Of a stretch of 6,462 nt of DNA, positions 1-5,865 are shown in pieces. The notes beneath the pieces are model-generated. The model worked only from the letters and a program-made list of their open reading frames with translations. It searched no databases and had not been told where the DNA came from. How positions within the stretch are numbered: position 1 is the stretch's first letter; each line of letters starts with the position of its first letter. This stretch comes from Methylophilaceae bacterium UBA7525. Its GTDB lineage: Bacteria; Pseudomonadota; Gammaproteobacteria; Burkholderiales; Methylophilaceae. Where the stretch lies: contig DLMX01000116.1 of NCBI GenBank assembly GCA_002479405.1, positions 1 through 6,462 of the forward strand, written 5' to 3'. Position numbers and translations under genes: made by a program.

Positions 1-19
1 CTTTAACAAAAAAAACCGA

Positions 20-52
20 TTGACATCATTTCTATATTTATGGAAATATAAA
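20..52 (+). promoter_or_regulatory. Candidate ars operon promoter
   Basis: A perfect sigma70 -35 hexamer TTGACA lies at 20-25. The -10 is less clear: AAATAT at 44-49 gives an 18-bp spacer, and TATAAA at 47-52 gives 21 bp, which is too long for a standard promoter. Either choice puts the transcription start at about 56-59, on or beside the arsR ATG at 57. The mRNA could therefore be leaderless or nearly so, and no well-spaced Shine-Dalgarno is seen before arsR (only GGAAA at 42-46). The -35 box is clear; the -10 and the leaderless reading are inference. Confidence 0.5.
28..47. promoter_or_regulatory. Imperfect palindrome, likely ArsR operator
   Basis: The 20 bp ATTTC-TATATTTATG-GAAAT have perfect 5-bp arms and three further matching inner pairs (8 of 10 pairs). 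The site sits between the -35 and -10 of the ars promoter, where a bound ArsR dimer would block RNA polymerase. ArsR/SmtB repressors are known to bind AT-rich interrupted palindromes overlapping their own promoters. Assignment as the operator rests on position and symmetry only. Confidence 0.5.
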
Positions 53-56
53 ATCT

Positions 57-377
57 ATGAACACTCAAGACGCCGTAACCATCCTCGCCTGCCTCGCGCA
101 AGAAGCCAGGCTGGAGATATTCCGCTTGCTCGTGCAGCACAGTCCGAATGGTCTCGCCGCCGGTGAGATCGGCAAGCAGTTGAATATCCCGGCCAGCACC
201 CTCTCCTTTCACCTGAAGGAGCTTTCGCATGCCGGCCTGGTAAAAGCGGTGCAATCGAGCCGCTTCATCTATTACTCGACAGATTTCAAGGCGATCAACC
301 AGCTGGTGGCTTACCTGATGGAAAACTGCTGCGGCGGTCAGCCCGGCACTTGCGTAGCACCAACATGCGAGTGTTAG
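57..377 (+). CDS. arsR: ArsR-family arsenic-responsive repressor
   Basis: A 106-residue winged-helix repressor of the ArsR/SmtB family. It binds the operator of its own operon and leaves it when trivalent arsenic binds cysteine thiols. The winged helix spans about residues 8-85, with the recognition helix around STLSFHLKEL (47-56) and the wing around SSRFIYYS (67-74). The E. coli-type metal motif (Cys-Val-Cys in the ELCVCDL stretch) is absent. Cysteines instead cluster in the C-terminal tail at 91, 92, 99, 104 and 106, with one more at 12. A C-terminal Cys-Cys pair plus a third Cys resembles the Acidithiobacillus ferrooxidans ArsR type (C95, C96, C102), known to respond to As(III) and methylarsenite. 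It is the first gene of the operon, 36 nt before arsI. The ATG at 57 is the only start that keeps the first helix. Confidence 0.93.
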   Translation: MNTQDAVTILACLAQEARLEIFRLLVQHSPNGLAAGEIGKQLNIPASTLSFHLKELSHAGLVKAVQSSRFIYYSTDFKAINQLVAYLMENCCGGQPGTCVAPTCEC

Positions 378-413
378 AAATCTACACGCATTGAAACTGA
401 AAAGGAAAACACC

Positions 414-878
414 ATGAAACGCATGCACGTGCACATATCGGTCGACGACCTGAACAAGAGCATCCAGTTCTACAACCAGCTGTTCGGCACCATGCCCTGC
501 GTGGAAAAGCCGGACTATGCAAAATGGATGCTGGACGATCCACGCGTCAATTTCGCCATCAGCCAGCGCGGCAACAAGCCGGGCCTCGATCATCTGGGCA
601 TCCAGGTCGACAGCAGCGAAGAACTGGCCGAGATCGAGCAGCGTTTGCAGGCTGCAGACATGAGCCTGCTGACGCAGGAAGGTACGACCTGCTGCTATGC
701 GAAATCCGACAAGCACTGGGTGCAGGACCCTTCCGGTATCGCCTGGGAAAGCTATCACACGCTGGATAGCGCGCCGACTTTTAATGACGCAAACGATGCA
801 GCAGCCAACAGCGCATGCTGTGCGCCTGGCGTGGAAACCATCAACTTCATTTCACGCAAGACCGGCAGCTGCAAATGA
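414..878 (+). CDS. arsI: ArsI-type C-As lyase (ArsI/CadI family, VOC fold)
   Basis: A 154-residue vicinal-oxygen-chelate dioxygenase. The family uses Fe(II) and O2 to break the carbon-arsenic bond of trivalent organoarsenicals such as methylarsenite or reduced roxarsone, releasing As(III). The first beta strand holds HVH at 5-7, and the other expected metal ligands are His60 (LDHLG) and Glu112 (IAWES). The substrate-binding vicinal cysteines are Cys93-Cys94 in EGTTCCYAKSDKHW, a hallmark of ArsI as opposed to other glyoxalase-like proteins. The tail adds Cys135-Cys136 and Cys153, as is common in ArsI. A good Shine-Dalgarno (AAGGA, 402-406) precedes the ATG. The stop overlaps the acr3 start as ATGA, so its product As(III) is coupled to export. 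The older name CadI (cadmium-induced) labels the same family; the ars context favours arsI. Confidence 0.92.
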   Translation: MKRMHVHISVDDLNKSIQFYNQLFGTMPCVEKPDYAKWMLDDPRVNFAISQRGNKPGLDHLGIQVDSSEELAEIEQRLQAADMSLLTQEGTTCCYAKSDKHWVQDPSGIAWESYHTLDSAPTFNDANDAAANSACCAPGVETINFISRKTGSCK

Positions 879-1924
879 ACCCACCGGCAGTAAAAATCAG
901 CTTTTTCGAACGCAACCTGACCTGGTGGGTATTGGGCTGCATCGTCGTCGGTATCAGCCTAGGCAAGCTGATGCCCGGCGTATTCCAAGCCATCAGCCAT
1001 GTGCAGATCGCCGAAGTGAATCTGGTAGTCGCCGTGCTGATCTGGCTCATGATCATCCCCATGCTGCTGAAGATCGACTTCGCCCGCATGGGCGAGGTGG
1101 CGCAACACGCACGAGGAATCGGCGTGACGCTGACCATCAACTGGCTGGTCAAGCCGTTCTCGATGGCACTACTGGCGTGGATATTCATCCGCCACCTGTT
1201 TGCCCCCTATCTGCCGGCCGAGCAAATCGACAGCTACATCGCAGGGCTCATATTGCTGGCGGCGGCACCATGCACTGCCATGGTCTTCGTCTGGAGCAAT
1301 CTGTGCAACGGCGAACCCAAGTTCACGCTGTCGCAGGTCGCCATCAACGATGTCATCATGCTATTCGCCTTCGCCCCCATCGTTGCCCTGCTGCTGGGGC
1401 TGTCCAGCATCGTCGTGCCGTGGGATACGCTGGCGATCTCGGTCGTGCTGTTCATCGTCGTGCCGGTCATAATAAGTCAGGTCTGGCGCAAGGCGTTGCA
1501 TGGCGAGCCTGAACGGCTACAGCACACACTAGCCACCATCCAGCCTGTCTCCATCAGCGCCCTGCTGGTCACGCTGGTGCTGCTGTTCGCATTCCAGGGG
1601 GAACAGATACTTAATCAGCCGCTGATCATCCTGCTGCTGGCAGTGCCCATCCTGATCCAGGTCTATTTCAATTCTGGGCTGGCCTATCTGCTCAACCGGA
1701 AAATGGGCGTGGCGCATTGCGTCGCCGGCCCATCGGCGCTGATCGGCGCCTCAAACTTCTTCGAACTAGCGGTCGCCACTGCCATCGCCATGTTTGGTTT
1801 CAATTCCGGCGCGGCACTGGCCACCGTGGTCGGCGTGCTGATCGAGGTGCCGGTCATGCTCACCGTCGTCAATATCGTCAACCGCAGCCGCACGTGGTAT
1901 GAAAATGGAAAGGAACTTGCTTGA
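875..1924 (+). CDS. acr3: Acr3 arsenite efflux permease
   Basis: A 349-residue inner-membrane As(III) exporter of the ACR3 (bile/arsenite/riboflavin transporter) superfamily, with about ten hydrophobic segments. Cys133 in LLAAAPCTAMVFVW marks the fourth membrane helix and matches the cysteine known to be essential in Acr3. Glu324 in VLIEVPVML lies in the last helix, also a conserved family position. Both support Acr3 rather than the unrelated ArsB. The start is ATG 875, which overlaps the arsI stop as ATGA. A longer in-frame extension to 815 would only encode sequence overlapping arsI and lacks a ribosome site. No strong Shine-Dalgarno is seen, so translation probably depends on coupling to arsI. 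Length is usual for bacterial Acr3. The protein often appears as arsB in annotations, which would be a misnomer here. Confidence 0.94.
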   Translation: MNPPAVKISFFERNLTWWVLGCIVVGISLGKLMPGVFQAISHVQIAEVNLVVAVLIWLMIIPMLLKIDFARMGEVAQHARGIGVTLTINWLVKPFSMALLAWIFIRHLFAPYLPAEQIDSYIAGLILLAAAPCTAMVFVWSNLCNGEPKFTLSQVAINDVIMLFAFAPIVALLLGLSSIVVPWDTLAISVVLFIVVPVIISQVWRKALHGEPERLQHTLATIQPVSISALLVTLVLLFAFQGEQILNQPLIILLLAVPILIQVYFNSGLAYLLNRKMGVAHCVAGPSALIGASNFFELAVATAIAMFGFNSGAALATVVGVLIEVPVMLTVVNIVNRSRTWYENGKELA

Positions 1925-2400
1925 ATATCCTGTTTCTCTGCACCGGCAATTCCTGCCGCTCGATTCTGGCCGAAGCCACCTTCAACGCCTTGGCACCGGC
2001 CGGCATGCGCGCCATGAGCGCCGGCAGCCAGCCGGCCGGCCATGTGCATCCGCGCTCGATTGCGCTGCTGCAAAAGGAAAGCATCGCGACCGAGGGTTAT
2101 CACAGCAAATCGTGGAACGACCTGCCGGTGACACCGGATATCGTCATCACGGTCTGCGGCAATGCCGCGGGCGAGACATGTCCGGCCTATCTGGGCAATG
2201 TGCTGCGCGCGCACTGGGGGGTGGAAGATCCAGCCAAGGCGACCGGCAGCGACGAGGAGATCGACGCCGTCTTCAGGCGCGCCTATTCGATTCTGCGCAA
2301 GCGCATCGAAGCCTTCCTCGCGCTGCCTGCCGACACCCTGCAGGACAGGGCCGCCCTGGTGCGGGCACTGACCGAAATCGGCCAGCGCTACACCGACTGA
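1921..2400 (+). CDS. arsC: Arsenate reductase, LMW-phosphatase type (TTG start)
   Basis: A 159-residue cytoplasmic arsenate reductase of the low-molecular-weight tyrosine-phosphatase fold; it reduces As(V) to As(III) for export by Acr3. The P-loop CTGNSCRS gives Cys7-x5-Arg13. Cys79 (ITVCGN) and Cys87 (GETCP) match the Cys82/Cys89 relay pair of Staphylococcus aureus ArsC, which suggests a thioredoxin-type electron donor rather than glutaredoxin. Asp103 in VEDPAKATG is the expected general acid. The start is TTG 1921, overlapping the acr3 stop as TTGA, with an AAAGGAA ribosome site 6-7 nt upstream. No ATG is available without losing the P-loop. Family members often have CDN where this protein has CGN (79-81). 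It is the last gene of the operon and ends 15 nt from the convergent pldA. Confidence 0.95.
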   Translation: MNILFLCTGNSCRSILAEATFNALAPAGMRAMSAGSQPAGHVHPRSIALLQKESIATEGYHSKSWNDLPVTPDIVITVCGNAAGETCPAYLGNVLRAHWGVEDPAKATGSDEEIDAVFRRAYSILRKRIEAFLALPADTLQDRAALVRALTEIGQRYTD

Positions 2401-2415
2401 CGTTCCGAAGTCAGA

Positions 2416-3216
2416 TCAACGCGCGATCGAGATGCCCAAGCGTATCTGGGTTTCACGGTCGCGGTCATATTCCAGCAGAGTTTCGCCATAGCCCGAGAAC
2501 ACCTGCAAGTGGATGAAACTGCCGGTACGGGCAAAGATGCGTTCGCTGATGGGATAAGAAACATCCAGCTGGCCGCTGGCATAGCCGCCCGTGCCCTGGC
2601 GGTAAAGCCCCCGCCACATCAGGCCGTCCTCGCGGCCATAGCGCAGATTCCAGTCCACATAACCGCGATAACGCTGAATATCGCGGTTTTCGTGCTTGTC
2701 CATGTAATGAATGATCTTGGGTGCAAAGGTCAGTCTTCTGCTCTTCGGCATATCCCAATGCCAGACCGGAATCAGATAGGCCGTGTCGATCGAACGTGAA
2801 TCCGGCTCGTTGCGGCCGTTGGACTCATGTTCGATGCCGGCGCGCCATTCGGTCGGCAGCGGCAGGCTTTCGCCGCCCGCCCATTGATAGAACAAGCCGG
2901 GGCGATAGCTGGTATCGCGGAACGGACTGGAATCCTCTCCCATATCCCAAAGCGAGGTCTGCGTATAAGTGAAATAAAGATTGCTCAGCAAGGGCGAAAA
3001 GCCGCCGATGAAGCCCTCCGGATCGAACAGCCGGTATTTAAAGCTGATCTGGAATCTGGCGTCAGTACCGCGGTCGGAGTCATGGCCCAGCACGAAATAC
3101 ATCGGTTCATGGGCGGAAAGCGCCGGTTCGTCACCTGGTTTGGCCAGCACGATTCTGGGGGAGGAAGCATCAGTCGGCACCCCGCCCTCTACCGCTGCAA
3201 CCGCCTCATCTACCAT
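2416..3216 (-). CDS. C-terminal catalytic barrel fragment of phospholipase A1
   Basis: This 266-residue frame holds the whole phospholipase A barrel. The motif HESNGRNEPDSRS (130-142) carries catalytic His130 and Ser132, matching H142 and S144 of E. coli OMPLA. TQTSLW (85-90) and Ser140 fit the known calcium-site positions S106 and S152. GYGETLLEYDR near the C-terminus is another family signature. The third triad position (N156 in OMPLA) is Asp144 here. The apparent ATG at 3216 overlaps the stop of the N-terminal fragment (ATGGTAG). It has no nearby ribosome site and no signal peptide, so it is an accident of the frameshift: translation from it could not deliver the barrel to the outer membrane. 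Confidence 0.8.
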   Translation of the reverse strand: MVDEAVAAVEGGVPTDASSPRIVLAKPGDEPALSAHEPMYFVLGHDSDRGTDARFQISFKYRLFDPEGFIGGFSPLLSNLYFTYTQTSLWDMGEDSSPFRDTSYRPGLFYQWAGGESLPLPTEWRAGIEHESNGRNEPDSRSIDTAYLIPVWHWDMPKSRRLTFAPKIIHYMDKHENRDIQRYRGYVDWNLRYGREDGLMWRGLYRQGTGGYASGQLDVSYPISERIFARTGSFIHLQVFSGYGETLLEYDRDRETQIRLGISIAR

Positions 3217-3611
3217 TGCGGCGTCCGGTTCGACGACCTTGGCAACGGGCCTGCGGCCTCATCAACTGCCAGCAATAAAAACTGGTTGGATTCCACACCG
3301 GTCAGGTTTGCCTTGACCACCCCCACGTATTTTTTACTCGTGACGACGACAAAACTGCGACGATCGGCATCGGCTTGTTTTCCGTCATGGCTGGTCAACT
3401 CCAGTTCTTCCGTGACACCGGCGCCGCTCAGTTGCAGTTTCAGTATCTGCGGCCACACCGCTTGTGAAGGTTTGATGATGTCCAGCGTCAGCTTCTGGCC
3501 GGCACTGATGGCTATGTCCTCGCTGACGATCAGCCAGCGCTCGGCAGCGAAGCTGCTGAGAGAAAAAGTCATGGCCAGAACAAACGCGAAGAGTTGGCTT
3601 GATTTTATCAT
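3210..3611 (-). CDS. N-terminal fragment of PldA: signal peptide and beta domain
   Basis: This 133-residue frame starts at ATG 3611, with a GAGAAG-like ribosome site about 8 nt upstream. A Sec signal peptide is clear: Lys3, hydrophobic core about 6-18, and SSFAA-E cleavage near residue 23. Residues 24-115 form a beta-rich domain (RWLIVSEDIAISAGQKLTLD onwards) that I take to be the extra N-terminal domain preceding the barrel in betaproteobacterial phospholipases A; its role is unknown to me. After about residue 122 the frame is out of register, and the last 11 residues (from LPRSSNRTPQ on) are frameshift junk. If expressed alone it would be a small secreted domain without enzyme activity. Confidence 0.6.
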   Translation of the reverse strand: MIKSSQLFAFVLAMTFSLSSFAAERWLIVSEDIAISAGQKLTLDIIKPSQAVWPQILKLQLSGAGVTEELELTSHDGKQADADRRSFVVVTSKKYVGVVKANLTGVESNQFLLLAVDEAAGPLPRSSNRTPQW

Positions 3612-3637
3612 TTTCGATCTTCTCGGAAATGGAGATT

Positions 3638-3656
3638 CCTCCGGTATTGCCGGAGG
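3638..3656. repeat. Perfect 7-bp inverted repeat in the pldA leader
   Basis: CCTCCGG-TATTG-CCGGAGG is a GC-rich hairpin with a 5-nt loop, 27 nt upstream of the pldA ATG. No T-run follows it on either strand, so it is not a standard intrinsic terminator. On the minus strand its right arm contains GGAGG and is followed by AATCTCC, so GGAG-GAAT-CTCC can form a competing smaller hairpin. It may act as a leader structure, an mRNA processing/stability element between the two minus-strand genes, or nothing. Confidence 0.5.
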
Positions 3657-3743
3657 TTGAAAACGCGGCTTTACCCGCCGGTTACGTCTGCTGGAACAGG
3701 AAAGCGCAATGATAGGACTACGGGGCGATGAAACCGTTTCGTG

Positions 3744-5537
3744 TTATTTCTGTGGTAGTGCGTAAACCAGCACGCTGTCGCCCTGTTTATAGCCGAAGAT
3801 GGCGTTACCACCGGCAGCCACGGCAACATACTGGGTGCCATCGATCTCGTAGCTGATGGGCGGTGCGTTGACGCCGGCATCGGCGCTGGCCTGCCACAAG
3901 AGTTCGCCGCTGTCGGCATCATAGGCGTTGAAGTGGCCGTTGCCTTCGCCCGTGAATACCAGGCCGCCCGCCGTCGCCAGCACGCCGCCGAGCAGAGGTT
4001 GCTCAGACTTCTGCTGCCAGCGTATTTTGCCATCTTTCAGGCTGATGGCGCTCAACAGGCCCCAGCGCGGATCGTCGGTCGGCTCCGAAGCCGTGTAGCG
4101 GATGGCAGGCGCGCCGTCCTTCGCCGGCGTTTCGTGTAGCGTGTATTTGATTGGGGCATGAATGCCGGCCACAAAAGCATACTGACCGGCCTCGTCGACC
4201 GCGATCGGCGACCAGTTGGAACCGCCGAGGATGCCCGGGAAAATCCGGGTTCCCTCAAATGTAGGTTTGGCGAAGAGATTCTCCTGCGGCACAAAAGGCT
4301 CGGATTTCAGCAACAGCTCGCCGGTCCTGCGGTCATGCACGTAGAACCAGCCGGTCTTGCTGGCCTGCCCGACTGCTGCCACCCTTTTGCCCTTGACGTT
4401 CACATCGAACAGCGCCGGTGGACTGGCGACATCATAGCCCCAGAGGTCATGCGGCACCTGCTGGTAATACCAGCGCAGCTTGCCACTATCGGCATCGAGT
4501 GCAACCAATGACACCGTGTAAAGGTTATCCCCTGGTCGCGAGACATCATTCATCTGCGGTGACGGGTTGCCGGTGCCGAAATACAGCAGGTTAAGCTCAG
4601 TATCAATGGCCGGCGTGCTCCAGACCGAACCGCCTCCATACCGCGCCGCATCCGGATATTTGGCAAGAGCCGCCTTTTCGGCCGAGATGTCACGATTCAG
4701 CGGCACGCCATCGGAGGTGGTCTCGGCAAAGACGCCTTCCCATCCCTTTTCTGGAATGCTGTCGAATTGCCAGATCTTCCTGCCATTATTGATATCGTAG
4801 GCAGCCAGAAAGCCTGGCCGGCCATATAGCCCGGTTACACCGATCACCGCACCCAGTGGCGCATCGCTGCTCGGATTATCGATATGCAGGCCATAGCCGA
4901 CACCGGTAACACCAATCATGACCTTGCCCTTGTAGACCACTGGCGCCATGGCCATGCCGATGCCGGTGCCGCCGGTCACTTTCGCCGAACTGTTTGGGTC
5001 GCTGCTGCTCAATTCGTCCTGCGTCTCGGTCTCGACATTGGCCTCGACCACATTGATATCCCACAAGAGTTTGCCGTTTCTGGCATCCAGCGCCAGCAAA
5101 CGGGCATCGACAGTACCCATGAACACCTTGCCGTCACTGACCGCTACGCCGCGGTTGGCCGGCCCGCAGCAGAGTTTCCAATCAGCACGACGCTGGTGTT
5201 TATAACGCCAGAGCTGTTTTCCTGTCCGGGCATCCAGTGCCACGACATCATTGAACGGCAGGGAGAGATACATCACCCCGTCACTGACGATAGGAGTGGC
5301 CTGAAAGGTCTTCTTCACCCCGCTGTTGTATTGCCAGGCGAGCGCCAGATTCTGCACATTGTCACGATTGATCTGAGTTGCGGGTGAAAAACGCTGGTTC
5401 GTGTAATCGCGCCCGTAACTGGGCCACTGGCTGCTGACCTGATCACCGATCTGGATTGAGGTGCTCACGGAGGAGCAGGCAGGCAGAGCCGCAACAGCTG
5501 CGATCAACACGTAACGGCGCAGTATGGATTTGTTCAT
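3744..5537 (-). CDS. PQQ-dehydrogenase-like beta-propeller lipoprotein
   Basis: A 597-residue protein of the quinoprotein alcohol/methanol dehydrogenase family. The N-terminus is a lipoprotein signal: KSILRR, hydrophobic 9-19, lipobox LPAC with Cys21, so it is probably membrane-anchored in the periplasm. Seven tryptophan-docking repeats (AxDxxTGKxxW; 99, 148, 245, 345, 399, 496, 537) fit an eight-bladed propeller. Vicinal Cys123-Cys124 (KLCCGPANRG), Trp306, Asn324 (GTGNP), Lys394 and Asn441-Trp442 match cofactor-site residues of methanol dehydrogenase. However, the calcium ligand Glu177 aligns with Gly214 and the catalytic Asp303 with Gly367 (HDLWGYD), so ordinary alcohol oxidation is doubtful. 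There is no CxxCH haem domain. The start at ATG 5537 is preferred over 5639, because the longer form buries the signal peptide and overlaps the likely promoter. Its Shine-Dalgarno is weak. pldA follows 132 nt downstream on the same strand. Confidence 0.88.
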   Translation of the reverse strand: MNKSILRRYVLIAAVAALPACSSVSTSIQIGDQVSSQWPSYGRDYTNQRFSPATQINRDNVQNLALAWQYNSGVKKTFQATPIVSDGVMYLSLPFNDVVALDARTGKQLWRYKHQRRADWKLCCGPANRGVAVSDGKVFMGTVDARLLALDARNGKLLWDINVVEANVETETQDELSSSDPNSSAKVTGGTGIGMAMAPVVYKGKVMIGVTGVGYGLHIDNPSSDAPLGAVIGVTGLYGRPGFLAAYDINNGRKIWQFDSIPEKGWEGVFAETTSDGVPLNRDISAEKAALAKYPDAARYGGGSVWSTPAIDTELNLLYFGTGNPSPQMNDVSRPGDNLYTVSLVALDADSGKLRWYYQQVPHDLWGYDVASPPALFDVNVKGKRVAAVGQASKTGWFYVHDRRTGELLLKSEPFVPQENLFAKPTFEGTRIFPGILGGSNWSPIAVDEAGQYAFVAGIHAPIKYTLHETPAKDGAPAIRYTASEPTDDPRWGLLSAISLKDGKIRWQQKSEQPLLGGVLATAGGLVFTGEGNGHFNAYDADSGELLWQASADAGVNAPPISYEIDGTQYVAVAAGGNAIFGYKQGDSVLVYALPQK

Positions 5538-5574
5538 GACAGTCAGGGCTTTCAGTTCAGACAATGAATGATGA

Positions 5575-5592
5575 AGTATACCGCCTAGTATA
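5575..5592 (-). promoter_or_regulatory. Candidate -10 elements for the PQQ-like lipoprotein
   Basis: On the minus strand, TATACT occurs twice (5580-5575 and 5592-5587), separated by AGGCGG. Each differs from TATAAT by one base. The nearer one would start transcription at about 5568, leaving a leader of roughly 30 nt before ATG 5537. No convincing -35 hexamer stands at 16-18 bp from either copy, so an activator may be needed, or the match may be chance. Confidence 0.35.
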
Positions 5593-5768
5593 TTCAATAT
5601 TTTGGCAAAACGACTCGCAGTTGAAATCAATTCGGACATTTTGCAAAAAAATGCATACGGATTGCATCACTTCTCAGTCTGACCAAAAACCTTGGCTCTG
5701 TTCCTCAAAGCGTTCGCAAACGGTTGCCGGCAAACACAAATTCAAAGGATTAATTTTGCCTAACATCT

Positions 5769-5865
5769 ATTTGAATAGTATTTGAATAAATATTTAATTA
5801 TGCAAAAATACTTATAAATCAAATAAATATTGCCATATTCAGAACTTTTGAATAGATTATGAATC
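5769..5865 (+). repeat. TGAAT-centred repeats in 11-bp phase, candidate operator
   Basis: ATTTGAATA occurs at 5769-5777 and 5780-5788, exactly 11 bp apart. A second pair, TTTTGAATA (5846-5854) and TTATGAATC (5857-5865), is again 11 bp apart. The two pairs are 77 bp (7 x 11) apart, so all four TGAAT cores share one phase. TTAAT at 5794 is a degenerate in-phase fifth copy. Tandem 11-bp direct repeats are the known operator form of the CarH tetramer of Thermus thermophilus, although the base sequence differs. Because the region is AT-rich, chance cannot be ruled out. Confidence 0.45.
5830..5858 (+). promoter_or_regulatory. Candidate promoter of the MerR/CarH-like gene
   Basis: TTGCCA (5830-5835; five of six to TTGACA) and TAGATT (5853-5858; four of six to TATAAT) are separated by 17 bp. 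This puts the start at about 5865 and gives a leader of about 83 nt. The second pair of TGAAT repeats covers the -10, as expected for autorepression by a regulator binding there. Hexamer matches in AT-rich DNA are common, so this is tentative. Confidence 0.35.

Larger units (their letters stand above)
2416..3611 (-). pseudogene. pldA: Phospholipase A1 (OMPLA/PldA) gene split by a one-base frameshift
   Basis: Read together, the fragments at 3210-3611 and 2416-3216 form one outer-membrane phospholipase A. The order is signal peptide, N-terminal beta domain, linker, then 12-stranded barrel with active site. The family is a calcium-dependent, dimerisation-activated enzyme that cleaves phospholipids in the outer leaflet. 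Adding one C to the CCC run at 3247-3249 (minus strand) joins DEAAGP to VAKVVEPDAA and gives 398 residues with no stop. The existing frame instead ends at a TAG (3210-3212). No slippery heptamer is seen, so programmed -1 frameshifting is unlikely. The barrel part shows no further damage, so the lesion is recent or is a sequencing/assembly error. The last residue is Arg rather than the aromatic usual at the end of outer-membrane barrels. Confidence 0.85.

Noticed and set aside
3..758. Long minus-strand ORF (251 codons) opposite arsR and arsI
   Set aside because: It is antisense to two clearly identified genes, resembles no family I know, and is explained by the GC-rich codon structure of the true strand.
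697..1512. Plus-strand ORF of 271 codons overlapping arsI and acr3 in another frame
   Set aside because: Its translation is rich in Arg, His and Pro as typical of frame shadows, while the other frame gives a clear ten-helix Acr3.
1684..2214. Minus-strand ORF opposite acr3 end and arsC start
   Set aside because: Antisense shadow of two confident genes; no signature motifs.
1899..2516. Plus-strand ORF overlapping arsC in another frame
   Set aside because: The arsC frame carries the full catalytic motif set; this one is Arg/Gly-rich filler.
3240..3262. Programmed -1 ribosomal frameshift in pldA
   Set aside because: No X-XXY-YYZ slippery heptamer and no evident downstream pseudoknot; a missing base in a C-run explains the break more simply.
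2827..3660. Plus-strand ORF of 277 codons opposite pldA
   Set aside because: The minus strand encodes recognised signal peptide and phospholipase motifs; the plus-strand product has none.
3664..3685. GCGG-loop-CCGC followed by TTTT on the minus strand as terminator after the PQQ-like gene
   Set aside because: The stem is only 4 bp with a 6-nt loop and the T-run is interrupted; too weak to call a terminator.
4884..5387. Plus-strand ORF inside the PQQ-like gene
   Set aside because: Antisense shadow; the minus strand carries conserved propeller repeats throughout.
5538..5639. Upstream start (ATG 5639) for the PQQ-like lipoprotein
   Set aside because: It would add 34 residues before a typical lipoprotein signal peptide and would span the candidate -10 elements; ATG 5537 places the signal at the N-terminus.
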